NCBI GenBank assembly: GCA_946886875.1
Contig: CAMPJN010000077.1
Location: forward strand, 1-12,795
DNA from: an uncultured Pseudomonas sp.
GTDB lineage: Bacteria > Pseudomonadota > Gammaproteobacteria > Pseudomonadales > Pseudomonadaceae
Direction: 5' to 3'
DNA length: 12,795 bases
Position numbers and translations under genes: made by a program. Shown here in pieces: positions 7,811-12,795 of the stretch (position 1 is its first letter; every line of letters starts with the position of its first letter). The notes beneath the pieces were generated by a model. That model ran no database searches and was not told the origin of the DNA. It saw only the letters and a list, made by a program, of their open reading frames with translations.

Positions 7811-9238
7811 ATGTCACGACTGCTGTTTGTCCTTTGCCTGTTGGCGCTATGGCCGTTGTCGGCCGGCGCGCGGCTGGCCGGGCCGCCGGAAGTCGCGCAG
7901 CCGGCAGTCGCCCGGGATCTGGCGAGCATCAGGCGCAGTGGCGAGCTGCGCGTATTGGTCAATCAGAGCCGCAACAGTTCCGGTGAGATCAAGGGCCAGA
8001 GTATCGGCGTGGAGTACCGCCGCCTGCGCGCATTCGAGCAGTACCTCAATCGCGATGCCGGAGACGGGCGTCGACTCAAGCTGAAGATCATTCCCAAAGC
8101 CAAGGATCAGTTGCTGGCCGCGTTGCAACGCGGCGAGGGTGATCTGGTCGCGCCTGGCGAGTTGCTTGCGGCTCACGGTGCCGGTGCAGTGAGCGCTAGT
8201 AGCGCGATCCGCCGCGATGTGCCGCTGATCATAGTGGCGCGCCAGGGCAACCGGCGCTATTCGAGCCTCGACCATCTGACCGGGCGTAGCGTGGCGTTGC
8301 CGGCCGGTAGCGCCGCCGTTGAAGCCATTCGCCAACTAAACCGGCAACTGATAAAGCGCAAGCTGCAACCGATGACCATCGAATGGGCCGACCCCAGCCT
8401 GGCCGTCGAAGATGTGTTGGAAATGGTCCACGCCGGTATCTACAACCTGACCGTGGTGGAGCAGCCGATTGCCGAGCGCTGGGCCAAGGTACTGCCGAAG
8501 TTGCGTTTGGACCGCCATATGCCATTGGCCGAGGACGGCGATATGCGTTGGTACGTGCGTCGCGATGCCTCAATGCTGAGGGCCAGCGTCGACCGATTTC
8601 TGAAAAACTACCGCGAGCCGGCTGACCTGGATGCAACTTTTCAGCGGGTCTACCGACGGCTGTACAAGGTCCACTATCCACTGGGGCGGATCGAACGGCA
8701 GCGCCTTGAGAAAGTGCGCCCGGTGCTGCAACGTCAGGCCACGCAACAGGGTTTCGATTGGCTGATGCTGGCGGCTGTGGCCTATAAGGAATCGACCCTT
8801 AATCCGGCAGCGCGCGGCAGCGGCGGCGCAACCGGTCTGATGCAGGTCACCCCGGCGGCGGGGCGCAGCGTCGGTGTCGGCAATATCGCCACCCTGGAAA
8901 GCAACGTGCTCGCTGGTGCCAAGTACCTGGCGGCGATTCGGCGCAATTTTTTCAACAGCCCGCAGCTCAATGAGCGTGAGCGTATGGCGTTCGTCCTGGC
9001 GGGCTACAACATGGGCCCGCAGCGGGTGCAGAGCATGCGCGCAGAAGCGCGGCGGCGGGGGCTGAACCCTAATCAATGGTTTTTCCAGGTTGAGCGGATC
9101 GCCATGGAGCAGGTCGGTATGGGGGTGGTCAGTTACGTCAACAGCGTCAACAAGTACTACCTGGCCTACGACCGTGAGCGCTATCTGCTGGAGCCGCAGA
9201 CAGTGGCGAGAAGCGCTGCTAAATTATCTAGTAATTAG
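7811..9238 (+). CDS. Secreted SBP_bac_3 + SLT lytic transglycosylase (MltF-like)
   Basis: A 475-residue protein with a Sec signal peptide (hydrophobic core about 4-16, likely cut after SAGA at 20). There is no lipobox cysteine, so it appears periplasmic, not a lipoprotein. Residues about 38-285 form a family-3 solute-binding module, beginning with LASIRRSGELRVLV and GQSIGVEYRRLRAF. Residues about 305-460 are a goose-type/SLT lysozyme domain: the catalytic acid is Glu327 in AAVAYKESTLNP, followed by GATGLMQVTP (339-348) and LAGYNMGP (396-403). Enzymes of this layout cleave the peptidoglycan glycan strand to 1,6-anhydro-muropeptides; in MltF the binding module senses cell-wall fragments and modulates activity, which here is inference. 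ATG 7811 has GGAG 5 nt upstream. It is the only gene before a 104-bp AT-rich gap, so it is probably transcribed separately from doxX. Confidence 0.9.
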   Translation: MSRLLFVLCLLALWPLSAGARLAGPPEVAQPAVARDLASIRRSGELRVLVNQSRNSSGEIKGQSIGVEYRRLRAFEQYLNRDAGDGRRLKLKIIPKAKDQLLAALQRGEGDLVAPGELLAAHGAGAVSASSAIRRDVPLIIVARQGNRRYSSLDHLTGRSVALPAGSAAVEAIRQLNRQLIKRKLQPMTIEWADPSLAVEDVLEMVHAGIYNLTVVEQPIAERWAKVLPKLRLDRHMPLAEDGDMRWYVRRDASMLRASVDRFLKNYREPADLDATFQRVYRRLYKVHYPLGRIERQRLEKVRPVLQRQATQQGFDWLMLAAVAYKESTLNPAARGSGGATGLMQVTPAAGRSVGVGNIATLESNVLAGAKYLAAIRRNFFNSPQLNERERMAFVLAGYNMGPQRVQSMRAEARRRGLNPNQWFFQVERIAMEQVGMGVVSYVNSVNKYYLAYDRERYLLEPQTVARSAAKLSSN

Positions 9239-9329
9239 ATTGAATTTAGCGATAAAGTGCGCTTTTAATATCAATATATTGGTTTATTCTATATCTCATC
9301 TTCTCCAGCCAACGCTTCTCCAGCAAACC
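9239..9329. promoter_or_regulatory. AT-rich promoter/operator candidate region upstream of doxX
   Basis: The 60 bp at 9241-9300 hold only 16 G/C (27%), in sharp contrast with the surrounding GC-rich DNA. TAATAT (9266-9271) resembles a -10 element, but its best -35, TTGAAT (9240-9245), is 20 bp away. A perfect 10-bp palindrome, CAATATATTG, lies at 9272-9281, directly after the -10-like hexamer, where a repressor site would act. The upstream gene's stop is flanked by another small dyad (ATCTA-N5-TAGAT). Promoter position is tentative. Confidence 0.4.
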
Positions 9330-9333
9330 AGGA
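9330..9333 (+). promoter_or_regulatory. Shine-Dalgarno deciding the doxX start
   Basis: AGGA (9330-9333) is 9 nt before ATG 9343 but directly abuts the in-frame ATG 9334, so the later start is preferred; the two differ by three residues. Confidence 0.55.
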
Positions 9334-9342
9334 ATGCCCAAC

Positions 9343-9777
9343 ATGAATACATTGCTCCAGCGTCTAGTCTCCACTCAGGCCGGTTATGGTCTGACGCTTC
9401 TTCGCGTTATCGCCGGCTTGACCTTCGCCGCCCATGGCTCGCAAAAACTCTTCGGTTGGTTCGGCGGCTATGGTTTGGCCGGTGTCGGCCAGTGGATGGA
9501 AAGCATCGGCTTGGCGCCGGGCTACCTGATGGCCCTGTTGGCGGGTAGTGCCGAATTCTTCGGCGGCTTGGCACTGATCCTCGGCTTGCTGGTACGTCCC
9601 GCCGCCGCGGTATTGGCCGTGACTATGCTGGTGGCGATGGTCACCGTGCACCTGGCCAATGGCTTCTTTATGAGCAATAACGGCTACGAATTCGCCTTGG
9701 CCCTGATGGCAATCAGCCTGGCCGTATTGATCGAAGGTGCTGGCAAGTTGTCGCTGGATAAACGCATCGCAGGCTAA
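9343..9777 (+). CDS. DoxX family integral membrane protein
   Basis: A 144-residue protein with four hydrophobic helices (about 14-32, 52-73, 75-98 and 111-130). It carries the DoxX pattern: LTLLRVIAGLTFAAHGSQKLF near the start with the HGxxKLF motif, then GLAPGYLMALLAGSAEFFGGLALILGLLVRPAA. The family occurs in the inner membrane. Members have been tied to thiol/oxidative stress and to quinone-linked subunits, but most bacterial DoxX proteins have no assigned reaction, and none is claimed here. The GxxKL loop and the acidic residue of the second helix (AEFFGG) are intact, so the protein looks functional. It is probably monocistronic: the upstream gap is AT-rich and a strong terminator follows 31 bp after the stop. 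Confidence 0.88.
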   Translation: MNTLLQRLVSTQAGYGLTLLRVIAGLTFAAHGSQKLFGWFGGYGLAGVGQWMESIGLAPGYLMALLAGSAEFFGGLALILGLLVRPAAAVLAVTMLVAMVTVHLANGFFMSNNGYEFALALMAISLAVLIEGAGKLSLDKRIAG

Positions 9778-9808
9778 GACCCCGCTCAGAGCCCGAACAA
9801 CCCTGCCT

Positions 9809-9843
9809 AACGCCGCTTATGCCCTGTGCATAAGCGGCGTTTT
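9809..9843 (+). terminator. Intrinsic terminator after doxX
   Basis: A perfect 14-bp stem: AACGCCGCTTATGC (9809-9822) pairs with GCATAAGCGGCGTT (9828-9841) around a 5-nt loop, followed by TT on the plus strand. It lies midway between the convergent doxX and lifO stops. On the minus strand it also forms, but is followed by AGGC, so it would serve lifO less well. Confidence 0.9.
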
Positions 9844-9864
9844 GCTATGTCTGGGTCTTCGCAG

Positions 9865-10911
9865 TCAGGGTGCGTTCTGGCTGCGTGCTGTGGCCAATTG
9901 CTCGGCGGCCTCCAGGCGCAGGCGCTCTTGCTCGCTGAATCCAGCCTCGGCCAGTTGCGCGATTGCATCGGCTTTGTCGCTGGCGTCCAGTCCCTGGTTG
10001 GCTTCGATTCCGGCTTTTTCCGTCAGGTAACGACTCACCCGTTGGTTCCAGGTCTGGCGCTTTTGGTCCAGCGCTTCGAGACGCTGGGTGGCTTCGGCGC
10101 CGACCAATTGCTGACGCAACTGGCGAATTTGCGCAGCATTGGCACCTTCGGCCTGCAGCTTGGCGGTTTGCTGGCGCAGGTCGTTTTGCAGCTGCGGCAG
10201 CACGCTGTCGTGCATCTCTGGCGGTAGGCTGTTACGCAACTGGTCGACCGCAGCAGCCTTGGCCGCATCATCGAGCCGGGCGTCGTGGAGGATGGCCAGG
10301 CGTTCCAGGGTGAACTGATTGTAGGCCTGCTCCCTGGCGAAAAACGCTTGTTGGGTTTCGCCGTCGAAAATGCGCGCGCGCAGCGCGCGTACTGCGCTTT
10401 CGCGTTGGCGCATGGCCTGCAAATCGGCGATCTGCGGCAGGTCCCGTTCCAGCAGCACCAGTTCGCGTTTGTAGGCGAGATATTGTTCGAGCAAGCCCAG
10501 CGCTTGCTGGCGCGCGGGCTCCTGTAATTGGCTGGCGATATAGCCTTGCAGACGATCGACGCTGTTACGCAGCGGTTCCTCGCCGACTGCGGCCAGGAAA
10601 TAATCGAAAATCCGCCGGATGTCTTCGCTGATGATCAATTGACCCGCAGCATCTACGCGAAACACGCCATCAACTTGGGTGCCGGCGAAGGAGGGGGGTA
10701 AGGCTTGCATTCCCTCGGACTGGGTTGGTGCTTTCAGCGCTGCGTTCGAGCGAGTGGTAGTGGCAGCGCTATGCTCGGCGTTCGAGGCTTCGCTGGTGCC
10801 TGGATCAACGATTACGGGGCTATTTGCCGGGTCCAGATAAAGCATGCCGGCGACAGCCGAGACGAAGACTAGGGGCACGAGTAGCAGGATTTTTTTCACG
10901 GTCTTCTTCAT
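9865..10911 (-). CDS. lifO: Lipase-specific foldase (Lif, lipase chaperone)
   Basis: A 348-residue inner-membrane-anchored periplasmic chaperone. It has a basic N-terminus with one membrane helix (about residues 8-24), a low-complexity Ala/Thr/Ser/Pro linker (about 28-72), a first mini-domain with [13 protein letters not shown] (99-111), a long helical arm, and a second mini-domain at the C-terminal end. That motif is the Lif signature RxxFDY(F/C)L(S/T)A, with Ala107 in the usual Ser/Thr position. Lif wraps around its cognate lipase and drives it over the last folding barrier before export. The gene is second in the lipA operon, 68 bp after lipA. ATG 10911 starts just before the basic segment and helix; an earlier ATG at 10944 would add 11 residues but sits inside the intercistronic hairpin. 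No strong Shine-Dalgarno precedes either start, which fits low or coupled expression. Also called lipB or lipH. Confidence 0.93.
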   Translation of the reverse strand: MKKTVKKILLLVPLVFVSAVAGMLYLDPANSPVIVDPGTSEASNAEHSAATTTRSNAALKAPTQSEGMQALPPSFAGTQVDGVFRVDAAGQLIISEDIRRIFDYFLAAVGEEPLRNSVDRLQGYIASQLQEPARQQALGLLEQYLAYKRELVLLERDLPQIADLQAMRQRESAVRALRARIFDGETQQAFFAREQAYNQFTLERLAILHDARLDDAAKAAAVDQLRNSLPPEMHDSVLPQLQNDLRQQTAKLQAEGANAAQIRQLRQQLVGAEATQRLEALDQKRQTWNQRVSRYLTEKAGIEANQGLDASDKADAIAQLAEAGFSEQERLRLEAAEQLATARSQNAP

Positions 10912-10934
10912 GGGCAAATGGTGCAAAGGTGCAG

Positions 10935-10959
10935 CGGAGCCCATCAGGGCCCCGCTCCG
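10935..10959 (-). other. Hairpin between lipA and lifO
   Basis: CGGAGC and GCTCCG (10935-10940 and 10954-10959) pair around a loop that can itself form GCCC-TGAT-GGGC. It lies in the 68-nt lipA-lifO spacer with no U-run after it on the minus strand, so it is not a classical terminator. It could stabilise the lipA 3' end or reduce lifO expression. Confidence 0.4.
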
Positions 10960-10979
10960 GGCTTGTCGGCAGCGACGAA

Positions 10980-12106
<1,127 letters not shown>

Positions 12107-12120
12107 AAGCATCGGCAGCC

Positions 12121-12137
12121 CTTTGGTGTTGTTACAC
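12121..12137. promoter_or_regulatory. Second repeat copy and GTGT-N4-ACAC dyad, possible activator site
   Basis: CTTTGGTGTT (12121-12130) repeats CTTTGGCGTT of 12079-12088 in the same orientation exactly 42 bp away. It runs into GTGT-TGTT-ACAC (12126-12137), which contains TGTTAC, the half-site I recall for the CbrB/LipR type of sigma-54 activator; the matching GTAACA half-site is not present nearby. About 90 bp upstream of the -24 box. Confidence 0.35.
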
Positions 12138-12279
12138 GGCGAAACGCAAGCGCTACGCATTGCCCTGTCCGACGGCGCTTGCGGCCGGATTATTGCGCTT
12201 CCATTGGGGCTTTTGGCACCGCCGCACAGAGGCGAATCGCGGCTTACCAATCAAAGGTTGGGGCGCCGCGCGGCACGTC

Positions 12280-12309
12280 TTGACAGTCGCAAACAGGCTT
12301 CTCTAGGAT
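12280..12309 (+). promoter_or_regulatory. Sigma-70 promoter for the gene at 12474
   Basis: A perfect -35 TTGACA (12280-12285), an 18-bp spacer and -10 TAGGAT (12304-12309, four of six consensus bases). Start of transcription would be near 12316, giving a leader of about 158 nt. Confidence 0.6.
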
Positions 12310-12351
12310 GCTGACCCATGCGCCGATTTAAACAGCTACTTGCGGGGCGCC

Positions 12352-12398
12352 GAGCCACTTGTTGAAAGAGGCTCCAAGAAGACTTCCAGGAAGGCTTC
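12352..12398 (+). other. Leader hairpin and 21-bp dyad
   Basis: GAGCC (12352-12356) pairs with GGCTC (12370-12374), with three further pairs inside (CTT/AAG). Next to it, 12378-12398 is an almost perfect dyad centred on base 12388: nine of ten positions pair, with GAAG and CTTC at the ends and TTCC/GGAA at the centre. In RNA the centre of the second would be too tight to close fully, so an operator is as likely as a hairpin. Confidence 0.4.
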
Positions 12399-12427
12399 GA
12401 AATACCGCTAAAGCGCTGGTTCGGTGT

Positions 12428-12465
12428 CGCCTCTCACCGCTGCCCAGCGAGCATACGAGGCGGAG
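12428..12465 (+). promoter_or_regulatory. Ribosome-binding-site-sequestering hairpin
   Basis: CGCCTC (12428-12433) pairs with GAGGCG (12457-12462), which overlaps the Shine-Dalgarno region GAGGCGGAG of the gene starting at 12474. A smaller stem, CGCT-GCCC-AGCG (12438-12449), nests inside. The fold would hide the ribosome binding site. Confidence 0.45.
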
Positions 12466-12473
12466 ATCCCTAC

Positions 12474-12770
12474 ATGAACTGTCCCCAGCCGCTTATCCGC
12501 CTGGCCCCGATCACCTCAGGGCTGGCGCAGCGCAATCCCAGCATTCTTCTCGGCGGCAGCCACCAACCGACACTACTGCGCTATCTCGATGGCTGGTCCA
12601 AACGCTGGAACCATCGCCCGCGGGCCTTCCTGATTCAGTTCGTCGACGACGGCGAATCGCTCGCACGCTTCGCCAGCGACAGTTTCGAGCTGGCTGTGGT
12701 GCAGGCGCCCAGCGCCGAGGCCAGCAGCTTCCATCCCTGGAGCGGCTCGCCGAGCAGCATCAGTTCCTGA
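12474..12770 (+). CDS. Unrecognised protein, N-terminal part; possible frameshift
   Basis: ATG 12474 has GGAG at 12462-12465 (8 nt) and a good upstream promoter, and the codons are strongly G/C-ending, so this is a real gene start. The first 80 or so residues look like a folded soluble protein: LLGGSHQPTLLRYLDGWSKRW, cut here after 20 residues at most by a basic turn, then AFLIQFVDDGESLARF and FELAVVQAPSAEA. I do not recognise the family; no signal peptide or membrane helix is visible. The frame ends at TGA 12768-12770 after a Ser/Pro-rich tail (SGSPSSISS) that looks non-native. If the CCC at 12735-12737 had one more C, the protein would instead continue as FHPLERLAEQHQFLSQVL and run off the window end. 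So the 98-residue product may be a truncated or misread version of a longer gene. Confidence 0.55.
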   Translation: MNCPQPLIRLAPITSGLAQRNPSILLGGSHQPTLLRYLDGWSKRWNHRPRAFLIQFVDDGESLARFASDSFELAVVQAPSAEASSFHPWSGSPSSISS

Positions 12771-12795
12771 GCCAGGTGCTGCACGTCTCACCCTC

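Noticed and set aside
12211..12230. Plus-strand TTGGCACC as a second sigma-54 promoter
   Set aside because: The -12 GC is not at the required 10-bp spacing from GG.

Overview
The window is a GC-rich chromosomal segment with strong G/C preference at third codon positions and short intergenic gaps. Gene content points to a Pseudomonas, probably close to the P. aeruginosa / P. alcaligenes / P. mendocina side of the genus. The main reasons are a family I.1 secreted lipase (LipA) with its membrane foldase (Lif), a TgpA transglutaminase whose catalytic residues sit three residues from the positions I recall for P. aeruginosa TgpA, and a typical pseudomonad chemoreceptor. From memory, and unchecked, the order lipase - foldase - DoxX - SBP/SLT protein - TatD - chemoreceptor - ... 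- TgpA - DUF58 - MoxR matches the P. aeruginosa PAO1 region around PA2862-PA2875. The window therefore reads mostly as conserved core genome, not as a transferred island.

Layout. (1) 1-4222, plus strand: a tight operon with the C-terminal end of a MoxR AAA+ ATPase, a DUF58 membrane protein, tgpA (ATGA overlap with DUF58) and a CHAD-domain protein with its own strong ribosome binding site. It is closed by a good intrinsic terminator. (2) 4234-5031, plus: a double-hotdog acyl-CoA thioesterase. (3) 5114-7552, minus: a methyl-accepting chemotaxis protein and, upstream of it, TatD. (4) 7811-9777, plus: a secreted protein with a solute-binding module followed by a lytic transglycosylase domain, an AT-rich gap, then a small DoxX-family membrane protein ending at a 14-bp-stem terminator. 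(5) 9865-11933, minus: the lipA-lifO operon, convergent with doxX. (6) 11934-12473: a 540-bp gene-free divergent regulatory region. (7) From 12474, plus: the start of an unrecognised gene that meets a stop shortly before the window ends, possibly through a one-base frameshift.

How the parts work together. MoxR, DUF58 and TgpA form a recurrent cluster in which a cytoplasmic AAA+ ATPase is thought to act on membrane/periplasmic partners. The CHAD protein, from a phosphate/polyphosphate-binding family, is the unusual member. LipA is exported by Sec, folded in the periplasm by Lif, and in relatives leaves the cell by the Xcp type II system. Upstream of lipA I find a good sigma-54 (-24/-12) element and, 40-110 bp further upstream, clustered short repeats that could be activator sites. 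That agrees with known sigma-54/response-regulator control of lipase in P. alcaligenes and P. aeruginosa. The divergent gene at 12474 has a good sigma-70 promoter and a roughly 160-nt leader with several dyads, one of which pairs with the ribosome binding site.

I see no CRISPR array, insertion sequence, tRNA/rRNA gene, phage gene or defence module. The least explained part is the 540-bp lipA upstream / divergent leader region and the gene it leads into.
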